Assembly (NCBI RefSeq): GCF_014224355.1
Contig: NZ_VNWP01000011.1
Location: 26,346 to 90,345, forward strand
Source of the DNA: Synechococcus sp. BSA11S
Lineage (GTDB): Bacteria; Cyanobacteriota; Cyanobacteriia; PCC-6307; Cyanobiaceae
Reading direction: 5' to 3'
Length of the DNA stretch: 64,000 nt
The stretch's first letter is position 1; each line of letters begins with the position of its first letter. The position numbers and the translations under genes were made by a program. The notes under the pieces are model-generated. The model worked only from the letters and a program-made list of their open reading frames with translations, made no database searches and was not told the DNA's origin. Shown one piece after another: positions 9,730 through 18,484 of this stretch.

Positions 9730-12700
9730 TCAGAACGGGGTCCGCCGTCCTGTTGCCCCTCGGAGCTCCGGTCGGTAAGGGGCAAACGGAACCCCCGTGC
9801 CCTTGAAGCCGAAGTCGTTGAGGCGCACCCGCACACCGCCGATGCCCTCGTAGGGGCTGTAGAAAACGCTGAAGGCATAGGAACGGCGCTGCCAGCGCAG
9901 CTCCACATAGGACCCGGTCACTTCGCCGTAGTTCTCGGAAGCTGGATCGACGTTGATGCCAACCCCCCCGTCGAACAGAAGCGGACCGGCGATCTGCTGG
10001 GTGAGACCGATGCCCACCGTGCCCAGATCCACAGCGGCGTCGAAGCTGAAGGGGCTGAGGCCGTCACGGAGGGTGATGCCGCCGGTGATCGTGAGCTGGG
10101 TGAAATCAAAGAAGCGCTTGTTGAAGTGCCCCAGGGTGAGGGTGGGCCCCCCGGAGAACGAGAAGGTGTTCTGGTAGGACCCGTCGCCGAAGTAAGCCGC
10201 ACTGCCCGAGAGATTGGTGCTCAGGGTCAGGCCAGGCACGATCGGCTCGGGGGAGTAGCGCAGGGCGCCCTCCGGGGTGGATGGCAGTGCCTTGCCTCGC
10301 CAAAGCCGGAGGGAGCTGTTCAGCGACCCCACTGCATTGGCCCGCCAGAGCTGGGCGAAATTTCTGGATTCCTCCCCGCTGTTGAGGAATTCGTTGCTCT
10401 GGTAGTTGCCAAGGCCCAACCGCCAGAAGTAGCGGTTGGTCAGCCGGCCCCAGTTCGGCAGGTTGTCGTCTTTCTCCAGTGAGGCGCCGTAAGCCGAGTA
10501 GACGTCCTGCTCACCGAGTGTTCCATTCCAGATCCGGAAGCGATAGGCCCCGAACAGACGGGCCGTGGTGTTGCCCACCAGGGGCAGGGTGATGTTGCGG
10601 TCCAACTGGCCCCAGCTGCGGGTGCCGTTGGCGATGTTCTCGGGATTGAAGGTGGAGACATCCAGATTCAGGCTGGCGTCGAAACCCAGCAGCGGCGTCT
10701 TCAGCCTGGCCTCCAGACCGAAGAGGTCCCCCAGGGTGTTGTCCTGGCTGACGGAGGGTCCACCGGCCTGGCCGCCAGGGCGGGGGTAGCTGTCGGTGGT
10801 GCCCTGGTAAGCGCGCTCGAGCATGAACTGGGGCTCCAGTTCCAGGGTTCCTTTCTCCCCGATCCGGATCGGCTTCAGGCGCCGGCCCACGTAGAGGCCG
10901 TCACGGTCGTCCTGATCAACTCCCAGAACCCAGCGGTTCTCCACTTCCTGTTGCTTGCGGATGCGGGTTCGTGAGCTGACGGGAATGGCGAAACGGTCTT
11001 CGAGGATCAGCCGATTGCGCTTGGAGGTGATCAGGAGGTCGCCGTTGGTGTCCTGGTTGACCACCACCTGATCCGCATCCATCCACGACTGGGAGGGCGT
11101 GAAGGGGTCGTTGCTGAAACTGGCGCGGTCGCTGCGCCAGCCATTGGGGGTGAGCACGATCCGGGCCGCCTGATAGCGCAGGTGGGTGAGGGTTCCCTGC
11201 ACCGCCTGGCGGTTCTTCTCCGAGCGCAGGCGCCGCACCTGGCGCGGCGTTGCAGGGCCGAAGTCGCTGTTCTGATCGGAGGTCAGGTCGTCGTTGCCGC
11301 CCACTTGCCCGCGACGCTCGATCACCAGCCCTTCGCGCTTTCGTACGTCGGAGATCCTTTGCTCGATGGTGGCGGCGGCGGCGGCCCGGCGTTGCTCCTG
11401 CTCGCGCATGGCCCGGAACGAGGGCCGCTCGTCCTGGGGTGGGTCCGTGCTGTCGTCTGGGGTTGGTGTTTCTTGCTCCCGTACCGGTGCCTCGCCGCCC
11501 ATGGCCACCTGTTCGAGGGCCTCCGGCAGGGAGCGGGGGAGATCCGGCGGCTCCGCTCCGCGGTTGGGACATCCTTTGGCCGGCCGCAGGCTGGCCTGGG
11601 GATCATCCGTGGGCTCCGGATCCCCTCCGAAGCGATAGCGCAGGCCGAGCAGGTAGGCGTTGCTGCCTTCCCGGACACCGTTGTAGGTGCCGAAGGCGCC
11701 GGAGCGGTGATGAATTCTGCCCACCATCGACCACTGGGGCGAGAAGGAGCCCTCGATCTCAAAACCGAGGTAGTTCAGAAACCGGGCCGACCTCTCCCGG
11801 TAGGTGTCTTCGTAGTTGCTGAGGTTGGTGTTGAGACTCACCCCCTGCACGAACCCCAGGCTGAGCCAGGGCTGCAGCCAGGCTCTCAGCCCGATGCCTG
11901 CGGTGAATTCGCCGAAGGTCTGTGCCGAGGTGGAGAGGTTGGCCACCTCGCTGGCGGTGAAGGGTCTTGTGTAGCGACCGCCCCTCTGGGCCGAGGCCCA
12001 GTGGCCGAGGGCATTGAAGTCCAGTTCCAGGGCGAACGGTCCGGATTTGATCAACCGCTTCTGCAGGCCGGCGCCCAGCACCCGCTCCGGGCGGAAGACG
12101 CCCTGGCCGAAGAAGGTCTGGCCGAAATCGGAGTGGAACATCTGTCCGCCCCAGAGGGTGGCGCTCCAGGGGTGGGGGTGCCAGTCGGGAATCTCCGGCA
12201 GCACCGTCGGGCAGGCGATCGGCGCGGGCTCAGGCAGCGGGATGGAGGGGGCCTGCTCGGGGTCGAGGTCCTCCAGGCTGGTCTCCAGATCGAGAACGCC
12301 GTAGACGTCCTCCATCTCCCCTTCCCCTTCGATCAGGCTGTAGCGGAGCATGCTGGCCTGCACGTACTGCTGGCCGCGCCAGAAGCGCACGCTGCCCGTG
12401 GCATAGAGGGTGCGGGTGGTGGTGTCGTACTCGAGACGATCCGCCATCAACCGGCCTCCGGCCAGAACCGCTTTGGCGTTGCCGGTGGCCACATAGCGGT
12501 TGATCACCAGGTCGAACCCCTGCTGATCAGCGCTGATCTCCAGTTCCTTGGGAGGAGTCTTGTCGGGGGAGTTCAGCCCGTCGTCGTCGCCGGCGGCCTC
12601 GGGCGTGGGCGGTTCGGCTGGACTCGCGCTCGGTTCGGGCTCGAGCTCAGCAGGGCTGGTCTCGACGGTGCCGGAGTCAGTCTCCAGCTCGTCGATCTTG

Positions 12701-12987
12701 AGCGAGTTGCTTTCCAGAGAGTTCGTCTCAATGCCTCTGCCGTCGGCGGACACGGGCCCGGATTCCGCCCCCGCACGGTCCTGCGGGGGTGGCGGGGTCT
12801 GAGCGGGTGCGCCCTGGTGCTGGGCTTCAGCAGCGAGCGGGTCGGTAGCGCCGGCTCCCGCTTCACTGACGATGGCTGGGGTGGACTCTGACTCCAGGGT
12901 CCTGGCCCGGCTCACCGCCGGTGTTGCCAGGGTTGCCGCGCCCACGAGTCCGATGGCCCATCGGATAAGCGTTGCTGAGGGCACCAC
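9730..12987 (-). CDS. DUF3769 outer-membrane protein, LptD-like
   Basis: 1085 residues. A signal-peptide-like N-terminus (about residues 1-28, with hydrophobic LVGAATLATPAVSRA) is followed by about 120 residues of low-complexity Ala/Glu/Pro/Ser sequence, then an OstA/LptA-like jellyroll (about 150-245, with ISADQQGFDLVINRYVATGN and MADRLEYDTTTRTLYATGSV), a long middle region, and C-terminal amphipathic beta-strand sequence ending in an aromatic residue (RTPF). This architecture fits the cyanobacterial DUF3769 family, the proposed LptD equivalent that inserts lipopolysaccharide into the outer membrane. A two-part layout with a second OstA-like stretch near residues 570-690 (LTHLRYQAARIVLT) is also visible. 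Confidence 0.85.
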   Translation of the reverse strand: MVPSATLIRWAIGLVGAATLATPAVSRARTLESESTPAIVSEAGAGATDPLAAEAQHQGAPAQTPPPPQDRAGAESGPVSADGRGIETNSLESNSLKIDELETDSGTVETSPAELEPEPSASPAEPPTPEAAGDDDGLNSPDKTPPKELEISADQQGFDLVINRYVATGNAKAVLAGGRLMADRLEYDTTTRTLYATGSVRFWRGQQYVQASMLRYSLIEGEGEMEDVYGVLDLETSLEDLDPEQAPSIPLPEPAPIACPTVLPEIPDWHPHPWSATLWGGQMFHSDFGQTFFGQGVFRPERVLGAGLQKRLIKSGPFALELDFNALGHWASAQRGGRYTRPFTASEVANLSTSAQTFGEFTAGIGLRAWLQPWLSLGFVQGVSLNTNLSNYEDTYRERSARFLNYLGFEIEGSFSPQWSMVGRIHHRSGAFGTYNGVREGSNAYLLGLRYRFGGDPEPTDDPQASLRPAKGCPNRGAEPPDLPRSLPEALEQVAMGGEAPVREQETPTPDDSTDPPQDERPSFRAMREQEQRRAAAAATIEQRISDVRKREGLVIERRGQVGGNDDLTSDQNSDFGPATPRQVRRLRSEKNRQAVQGTLTHLRYQAARIVLTPNGWRSDRASFSNDPFTPSQSWMDADQVVVNQDTNGDLLITSKRNRLILEDRFAIPVSSRTRIRKQQEVENRWVLGVDQDDRDGLYVGRRLKPIRIGEKGTLELEPQFMLERAYQGTTDSYPRPGGQAGGPSVSQDNTLGDLFGLEARLKTPLLGFDASLNLDVSTFNPENIANGTRSWGQLDRNITLPLVGNTTARLFGAYRFRIWNGTLGEQDVYSAYGASLEKDDNLPNWGRLTNRYFWRLGLGNYQSNEFLNSGEESRNFAQLWRANAVGSLNSSLRLWRGKALPSTPEGALRYSPEPIVPGLTLSTNLSGSAAYFGDGSYQNTFSFSGGPTLTLGHFNKRFFDFTQLTITGGITLRDGLSPFSFDAAVDLGTVGIGLTQQIAGPLLFDGGVGINVDPASENYGEVTGSYVELRWQRRSYAFSVFYSPYEGIGGVRVRLNDFGFKGTGVPFAPYRPELRGATGRRTPF

Positions 12988-13085
12988 GTCTCCAGGACCG
13001 CGGCCGATCCTGCCATGCCCTGGTTGGCGCGGGGGGCTCTCTCAGGTGGGTTGAGGCAGTGACCCCACCCGACCGGAGCGTGGAT

Positions 13086-13205
13086 TCAGTCTTCGAGGTC
13101 TTTGCGGCTGGGGGTGCGGCTGGGATCACTGGCCAGAAAGCCGAAGACGAAGATGCCGATGAAGAAGAAAACGACCGAGTAAACGGAGATCTTGAGGGCG
13201 AGCAT
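13086..13205 (-). CDS. psbI: Photosystem II reaction centre protein I
   Basis: 39-residue single-span thylakoid protein starting [14 protein letters not shown] at 13205 and ending [11 protein letters not shown]. The pattern LKISVY...FVFGFL.DPSR.P.RKDLE is the PsbI signature, and the length is normal for the family. PsbI binds next to D1 and CP43 and helps assemble the reaction centre. It lies alone on the reverse strand between the DUF3769 gene and the alpha-mannosidase. Confidence 0.95.
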   Translation of the reverse strand: MLALKISVYSVVFFFIGIFVFGFLASDPSRTPSRKDLED

Positions 13206-13306
13206 GAATCCGTCCGGCGGGTGACAGGGAGTGACAGGCGCCAGGTGGGGCCTGAACGACCCTTCGGCAGCCGCATCATCCTATGGGTCACTGACGGCCG
13301 GGATCG

Positions 13307-16306
13307 ATGACGCAGGGCCTGGACCCCCAGCAACCCCCCGAGATTGAAACGTTTCGATCACGTTCGAGGCTCGATCTGCTCTCCGTCTGGCAGCGGCGTG
13401 GCCCTGATGGTTCCTGGCAGGGAGCCCTGGCCGACCCCTGGGCTCGGCTCCATCGCCCCGACTGGCATGCCCGCGGTCTGATCGCCTGGCCGCGGGGCGG
13501 GCTGACACAGCATCTGGTGCTGGAGCTGAGCTGTCCTCCCAACTGGCGGGGCCGGTCCCCGGCACGCGCCCGGTTGGCCTTGCGCTGGTGGGCCACCGCC
13601 GCCGAGCTGCGGGTCGATGGCCGCACGGTTCACCGTGGTGACCTGTTCGACAGCTCCTGCCGCTGGGCTCTTCCGCAGCACTGGTGGCAGGGGCAGCCCC
13701 TGCGCCTGGAGCTGGAGCTGCGCAGTCCACTGCACGACGACGGCGCCCTGATCCTCAGCGCGATCGAGGCGGAGCCCCTCGATCCGTCGGACCCTGATGG
13801 TCTGCTGACGGCCACACGGCTGGAGCTGGAGCAGCTGCGCCAGCCCTTCCAAGGTGTGGCCGGCAGCTTCCATCTGCTCGGCCACGCCCATCTGGACCTG
13901 GCCTGGCTCTGGCCGGTGGCCGACACCTGGCAGGCCGCTGAACGCACCTTCCGCTCAGCCCTCGATCTGATCGACCACCACCCCGACCTGCACTTCGGCC
14001 ATTCCACCCCGGCGCTGTATGCCTGGCTGGAGCGGCACCGTCCCGCCCTGTTCGCGCGGATCCGCGCCGCGATGCGCGCCGGCCGCTGGGAGCCGCTCAA
14101 CGGCCCCTGGGTGGAAGCCGATTGCGTGCTGGTCGGCACCGCCTCCCTCCTGCGGCAGTTTCAGGAAGGACAGGCCTACAGCCGCCGGACCTTCCCGGAG
14201 TGGGAGCATCAGCTGGCCTGGCTTCCCGACAGTTTCGGCTTCAGCGCCGGCCTGCCGGCGGTGGCGGCGGCCACGGGCGTGCGCTGGTTCTGCACCCACA
14301 AGCTGGCCTGGAACGCCACCACCCCCTTCCCCCACCGTTTGTTCCGCTGGCGCAGTCGCTGTGGCGCTGAGGTGCTGGCCCTGATGACCGCCCCCATCGG
14401 CACCGACGGGGATCCACTGGCCATGGAGCGCTACCGGCTGGCGTGGCAGGAGGCCACGGGAGACTCCACAGCTCTCTGGCTGCCGGGGGTCGGGGACCAC
14501 GGTGGCGGACCCACCCGCGAAATGCTGGAGCAGCTGGATCTGTGGCGCAACAACGATGCCACCGCTCCGCAGCGGCACGGCAGCCTGCGCGACTACCTGC
14601 AGCGGCTTGAGCCCCTCAGCCGTCAGCTTCCAGTCTGGCGCGATGAGCTCTACCTGGAGCTGCATCGCGGTTGCGCCACCAGCCGCCCCGACCAGAAACG
14701 CCACAACCGCACCCTGGAGCGGTTGCTGCGCGAGGCCGACCTGGCCGGCGCCCTGCTCGGGGCCACGGGTGAGAGATCAGAGACCTCCGGCTGGACTGAG
14801 CTTCTCTTCCAGCAGTTCCACGACATCCTGCCGGGCACCTCCATTCCCGAGGTGTTCGAGCAGGCTGAACCCCAGTGGCGGGCGTCCCGCCGCCGGGCGT
14901 CCCGCTGTCGTGATCGATCGTTGCGCGCCTGGCTGGAGCCTGCTGGTGCTGGTGCCGTTGCTCAGGCTCAGGGGGGCTCCAGAGCGGTGGAGTCGTGGTG
15001 GTGGGCCCAGCTGCAGCCCCTGCCGGCGGCCCCCCTCACCCTGCGCTTTCCCGCGGGCCGCTGGAGCCTGGAGGAGCAGCCCCTGCCCTTTCAGCCCGTC
15101 GCATCGGGAGGTCACTGGGTGCAGCTGCCCTCCCCCGCCGGCGTGGCGGTGCTGCGGCTGCAGCGACACCGCTCCGGCTCCGGCCCGGACCCTCTGCCTG
15201 CCACCCACGAAAACTCGATCGAGAATCCGGTGCAACTGGAGACCCTCGCCGCCGGCGAGCGCTGGCGGCTGGGCAATGGCCTGATCTGGGCTCAGCTCGG
15301 TCCGCTGGGCCTCGAGCAACTCTGGGGGGGCGACCACAGCCCACAGCTGGCTGGACCGCTGCAGTGGCGGCGTTGGCTGGATCGGGGCGAGTTCTGGGAT
15401 GCCTGGGATCTGGCCGACGATTACCGCCAGCACCCCCTGCCCCTCGACTGGGAACCTGGTCCGGCGCTGGCGGAAGTCGGTCCGCTCTGCTGCCGGCTGG
15501 TCTGGCGCGGCCGCTGCGGCGCCAGTGCCCTGCGCCTTGATCTGCAGCTGCGGGCCGGCTGCCCCTGGCTCGATCTCACCCTGCGGGTCGACTGGCGCCA
15601 GCGCCATGAATTGCTGCGGCTGGAGCTGCCCCTGCAGCATCCGGCCGTGCGCTGGGCCGCCGACACCGGTGCCGGTGTGATCGAGCGGGCCGCTGCGGCC
15701 ACCAATGCGCGCGAAGCGAGCCGCTGGGAGGTGCCGGCGATCAGCTGGGTGGCGAGCCAGGCCGCCACCGGTGGATTGGCGGTGCTGCTCGATGGGCCGC
15801 AGGGGGGTTCAGCGTGTCCGGAGGCTCTGGGGGTGTCCCTGCTGCGCGGTCCGACCTGGCCGGATCCTGGCGCCGACAACGGAGCTCAGCGCCTGCGCCT
15901 GGCTCTGATGCCCTGCGGCGAGGGCTGGCGTCAGGCTGGTGTGGCGGCTGCGGCGGTCCGCTTCCGGGAGCCGTGCTGGCTGCGGCCGGCCTTCTCTGCG
16001 GGAGAAGTCATGCCTGGCTCAGTGCTGGAGCTGGGTCACCGCGATCTGCGTCTGATCTCCCTTGAGCGCGAAGGCGGTGACGGTCTGGCTCGGCTGACGG
16101 TGCAGAACCTCTCTCCCTGCCGTCACCAGCTGGAGCTGGGAGCCGACTGGCAGGTGCTGGAGCGCCTCGATGGGCTCGGGAATCCGCTCCCCTCTTCTGC
16201 CGGAGGGGAGGACGTTGCACCAGAGTCCGAAGGGCGCACCCGCGTGGGGCCTTGGCAACTGGCCAGCTGGCGGATCAGTCGTCGTGGTCGTCGAAGGGAT
16301 CCGTGA
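13307..16306 (+). CDS. Glycoside hydrolase family 38 alpha-mannosidase
   Basis: 999 residues. The catalytic part of GH38 is clear: GHAHLDLAWLWP (zinc ligands His195 and Asp197), a second active-site block WLPDSFGFSAGLPAV holding the likely Asp nucleophile, GVGDHGGGPTREM, and FHDILPGTSIPEV with another zinc ligand. The C-terminal half (from about residue 560) is beta-rich, as in other family members. Such enzymes remove alpha-linked mannose from glycans; in cyanobacteria the substrate is unknown. No signal peptide, so probably cytosolic, perhaps recycling imported or stored mannosides. It lies between psbI and psbN, an unusual neighbour for photosystem genes. Confidence 0.92.
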   Translation: MTQGLDPQQPPEIETFRSRSRLDLLSVWQRRGPDGSWQGALADPWARLHRPDWHARGLIAWPRGGLTQHLVLELSCPPNWRGRSPARARLALRWWATAAELRVDGRTVHRGDLFDSSCRWALPQHWWQGQPLRLELELRSPLHDDGALILSAIEAEPLDPSDPDGLLTATRLELEQLRQPFQGVAGSFHLLGHAHLDLAWLWPVADTWQAAERTFRSALDLIDHHPDLHFGHSTPALYAWLERHRPALFARIRAAMRAGRWEPLNGPWVEADCVLVGTASLLRQFQEGQAYSRRTFPEWEHQLAWLPDSFGFSAGLPAVAAATGVRWFCTHKLAWNATTPFPHRLFRWRSRCGAEVLALMTAPIGTDGDPLAMERYRLAWQEATGDSTALWLPGVGDHGGGPTREMLEQLDLWRNNDATAPQRHGSLRDYLQRLEPLSRQLPVWRDELYLELHRGCATSRPDQKRHNRTLERLLREADLAGALLGATGERSETSGWTELLFQQFHDILPGTSIPEVFEQAEPQWRASRRRASRCRDRSLRAWLEPAGAGAVAQAQGGSRAVESWWWAQLQPLPAAPLTLRFPAGRWSLEEQPLPFQPVASGGHWVQLPSPAGVAVLRLQRHRSGSGPDPLPATHENSIENPVQLETLAAGERWRLGNGLIWAQLGPLGLEQLWGGDHSPQLAGPLQWRRWLDRGEFWDAWDLADDYRQHPLPLDWEPGPALAEVGPLCCRLVWRGRCGASALRLDLQLRAGCPWLDLTLRVDWRQRHELLRLELPLQHPAVRWAADTGAGVIERAAAATNAREASRWEVPAISWVASQAATGGLAVLLDGPQGGSACPEALGVSLLRGPTWPDPGADNGAQRLRLALMPCGEGWRQAGVAAAAVRFREPCWLRPAFSAGEVMPGSVLELGHRDLRLISLEREGGDGLARLTVQNLSPCRHQLELGADWQVLERLDGLGNPLPSSAGGEDVAPESEGRTRVGPWQLASWRISRRGRRRDP

Positions 16307-16415
16307 GCTGTTTCGAGGGCGGCCCGAAGGCGGTGTAGACGCCGAAGCCGGTGAGGGCGAGGAGGGCCACCAGAACGGTGATCGCCACGGAGATGGCTGG
16401 GGAGGTTTCGCTCAA
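16275..16415 (-). CDS. psbN: PsbN, photosystem II assembly factor
   Basis: 46 residues from a TTG start at 16415 (SETSPAISVAITVL...). The C-terminal GFGVYTAFGPPSK.L.DPFDDHDD is the PsbN signature. The frame runs on upstream to 16502 but encodes only a proline run, and TTG 16415 gives exactly the family length. PsbN is a stromal-facing single-span protein needed for photosystem II assembly and repair rather than a structural subunit. It is divergent from psbH, the classical arrangement, and its 3' end overlaps the alpha-mannosidase gene by 32 bases. Confidence 0.92.
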   Translation of the reverse strand: MSETSPAISVAITVLVALLALTGFGVYTAFGPPSKQLTDPFDDHDD

Positions 16416-16605
16416 GGGTGGTGGTGGAGGGGGACAGACCGGAGAAGATCCGGGATGCGGCGGTGAGGGGGTTGTGCAGCGGAGCCATCGGCCGAAGCCC
16501 AACGGCGAACCGGACCGTCACAACTCTCGGCGAGGGCTGCGCCGGTGAACCCTCGCCCCTTACAGTAACGGCCCCATCCCATGTGCCAGAGAGGACACCA
16601 CAGCC

Positions 16606-16806
16606 ATGGCCCAACGCACCCGACTGGGAAATCTGCTGCGCCCCCTCAACTCCGAGTACGGCAAGGTTGTCCCCGGCTGGGGAACCACCCCGGTCATGGG
16701 CGTCTTCATGGCCTTGTTCCTGGTCTTTCTGCTGGTGATCCTGCAGCTCTACAACCGTTCGCTCCTTCTCGACGGCATCACCGTCAACTGGAACGGCATG
16801 GGCTGA
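16606..16806 (+). CDS. psbH: Photosystem II reaction centre protein H
   Basis: 66 residues, [32 protein letters not shown] followed by a single membrane span ([16 protein letters not shown]) and the short lumenal tail ending WNGMG. PsbH stabilises CP47 and QB-site function and bicarbonate binding. It starts a forward cluster with tatA, pth and a DUF3146 gene, and faces psbN across a 190-base shared upstream region. Confidence 0.96.
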   Translation: MAQRTRLGNLLRPLNSEYGKVVPGWGTTPVMGVFMALFLVFLLVILQLYNRSLLLDGITVNWNGMG

Positions 16807-16856
16807 TCGGCGGTTCCCTCCCTCAACCGCTCCCCTCCACCTGAGACCCCCCCTCC

Positions 16857-17120
16857 ATGAATTTCTTCGGGATCGGTCTTCCGGAGATGGCGGTGATCGC
16901 CGCCATTGGCCTGCTCGTCTTCGGACCGAAGCGTTTGCCTGAGCTGGGCCGCACCCTCGGCCGCACCCTCAAGGGGTTTCAGTCGGCCTCCAGCCAGTTC
17001 GAGCAGGAATTCCGCAAGGCCGTCGACACCGAAACGGTCTCCGCCACCAGCCTTGAGTCTGAAGCCGGTGCTGCCGATGCCAGCGCCGGCGATCCCAACC
17101 CTCCGTCCCCGTCAAGCTGA
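16857..17120 (+). CDS. tatA: Twin-arginine translocase subunit TatA/E family
   Basis: 87 residues: one N-terminal span (IGLPEMAVIAAIGLLVFGP), the hinge FGPKRLPELGR and an amphipathic helix (LGRTLKGFQSASSQFEQEF), then a Ser/Ala/Asp-rich tail. This is the TatA layout: the pore-forming component exporting folded proteins, in cyanobacteria across both plasma and thylakoid membranes. It lies 50 bases after psbH and ends three bases before the TTG of pth. Confidence 0.93.
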   Translation: MNFFGIGLPEMAVIAAIGLLVFGPKRLPELGRTLGRTLKGFQSASSQFEQEFRKAVDTETVSATSLESEAGAADASAGDPNPPSPSS

Positions 17121-17123
17121 GCG

Positions 17124-17744
17124 TTGTCTCTGCAACCCGCTGCCGACCTGCAGCTGCTTGTCGGGCTCGGCAATCCCGGCGAGAAGTACGCCCAGACCCG
17201 CCACAACGTGGGCTTCATGGCCCTGGATCAGCTCGCTCAGCAGGAAGGCGCCCAATTCCGGCAGAACGGCAAGCTGCAGGGGGCCATCGCCGAGATCGGC
17301 CATGGCCCCACTCGCCTGCGCCTGCTCAAGCCCAGCACCTACATGAATGAGAGTGGCCGCTCGATCCGGTCCACACTCAACTGGTTCGGACTCCGTCCCG
17401 ATCAGATGCTGGTGCTGGTGGACGACATGGATCTTCCCCTGGGGCGCCTGCGTCTGCGCCGCTCCGGCAGTGCAGGTGGCCACAACGGCCTGCGCAGCAC
17501 CATCAGTCATCTGGGCAGCCAGGACTTCGCCCGGCTGCGGATCGGCATCGGTGCCCCGGCCCAGGATCCCGCCCTGCGCAAAGCCCGTACGATTTCCCAT
17601 GTGCTGGGTCGCTTCGAAACCGCTGAGCGGCCCTTGGTGCAGGAGGTGCTGGCCGAAGTGCTCGAGGGGGTCGGCCTCATCCGCACCCGGGGGTATGAGC
17701 GAGCCGGCACCCGTCTGAACAGTTTTCAGCCCACCCCTGCCTGA
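17124..17744 (+). CDS. pth: Peptidyl-tRNA hydrolase
   Basis: 206 residues from a TTG at 17124. Pth frees tRNA from prematurely released peptidyl-tRNA. Signatures: LLVGLGNPGEKYAQTRHNVGFMALD (catalytic His in HNVGF), LLKPSTYMNESGRS, LVDDMDLPLG and GGHNGLRS. No ATG lies near the conserved beginning, so the TTG (or a close alternative) must be used. Three bases from tatA, so translation is probably coupled. Confidence 0.95.
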   Translation: MSLQPAADLQLLVGLGNPGEKYAQTRHNVGFMALDQLAQQEGAQFRQNGKLQGAIAEIGHGPTRLRLLKPSTYMNESGRSIRSTLNWFGLRPDQMLVLVDDMDLPLGRLRLRRSGSAGGHNGLRSTISHLGSQDFARLRIGIGAPAQDPALRKARTISHVLGRFETAERPLVQEVLAEVLEGVGLIRTRGYERAGTRLNSFQPTPA

Positions 17745-17780
17745 CGCTGGAGGCGTCACTGTGCCCCATGCCCTGATCCC

Positions 17781-18038
17781 GTGAGCCGTCTGCCCGCCAC
17801 CACCGCCCAGCTGCGGGTGCTGCATCAGAGCTTCAGCCATCAGCTGCTGGAGGGCGAGGTGGCTGCCGGTGGCTTCCACTGGACCTTTCGCTGGGCGTTC
17901 GGCCGGGGAGAACTGACGGTGGAGCCGTCCCTGGGCCGTGCCCTGATCCAGGATGCCCTGCTTCGTTTTCTGCTCCAGCTCGACTACCAGCTCGAGCCCG
18001 GTGGCGACTACGCCTTCACCGTGCGAGCCAAGTTCTAG
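17781..18038 (+). CDS. DUF3146 family protein
   Basis: 85 residues, GTG start at 17781. The pattern LPATTAQLRV...EGEVAAGGFHWTF...PSLGRALI...LDYQLEPGGDYAFTVRAKF is the cyanobacterial DUF3146 family as I recall it. Predicted soluble alpha/beta protein, function unknown. Its stop overlaps the convergent gene at 18035 by four bases. Confidence 0.75.
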   Translation: MSRLPATTAQLRVLHQSFSHQLLEGEVAAGGFHWTFRWAFGRGELTVEPSLGRALIQDALLRFLLQLDYQLEPGGDYAFTVRAKF

Positions 18039-18484
18039 GGCGGCGCCAGGGGGTGGTTCAGGAACCGCTCCAGCAGCAACTGGGCCACCACATCATCCCA
18101 GTCGCGGGGAGGTTGGCGCAGCCCCCTGGGCAACAACCGGCGCCAGCCCGTGGCTGGGTGGAGTTCCCAGAAGCGCTGGCGTGCCGCCAGGGTGGTCCCA
18201 TGCTCCTCCACCAGCAGCACCGGCAGTGGCCATTGGTCGAGCCGCCGTTTCCAGCTGTTGCTGCCGGTGCCATTGCCGAGGATCACCGCCACCACGTCCC
18301 CCTGCTCCAGCCAACCTTTCAGCCGGCCCCAGGCCTGCTCGGGCGACATCACCGCGGCTTCGAGCACCTGGTGCCGCAGCTTGTCGGTGCGCACCAGTCC
18401 ACACTTGCTGAGACCCGGATCGAGCCCGGCCAGAGCGCCCTCGCCCGGCAGATCGGCTGAATTCTGGTGAACCGAGCGGATCAT
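18035..18484 (-). CDS. RNase H-fold RuvC/YqgF-like predicted nuclease
   Basis: 149 residues starting at 18484. The N-terminal strand GLDPGLSKCGLV resembles the first metal-binding motif of RuvC/YqgF-type enzymes (D.G....G), followed by VVAVILGNGTGSNSWK, and PVLLVEEHGTTLAARQRFWE, which recalls the E...T...A region of YqgF. It may process 16S rRNA ends or be a resolvase-like protein; a specific role cannot be claimed. Its start overlaps the stop of the DUF3084 gene by four bases, so the two form a reverse operon. Confidence 0.65.
   Translation of the reverse strand: MIRSVHQNSADLPGEGALAGLDPGLSKCGLVRTDKLRHQVLEAAVMSPEQAWGRLKGWLEQGDVVAVILGNGTGSNSWKRRLDQWPLPVLLVEEHGTTLAARQRFWELHPATGWRRLLPRGLRQPPRDWDDVVAQLLLERFLNHPLAPP

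Noticed and set aside
11182..12891. 569-codon forward frame opposite the DUF3769 gene
   Set aside because: It is antisense to a gene with clear OstA-like and beta-strand sequence; its protein is low complexity and matches nothing.
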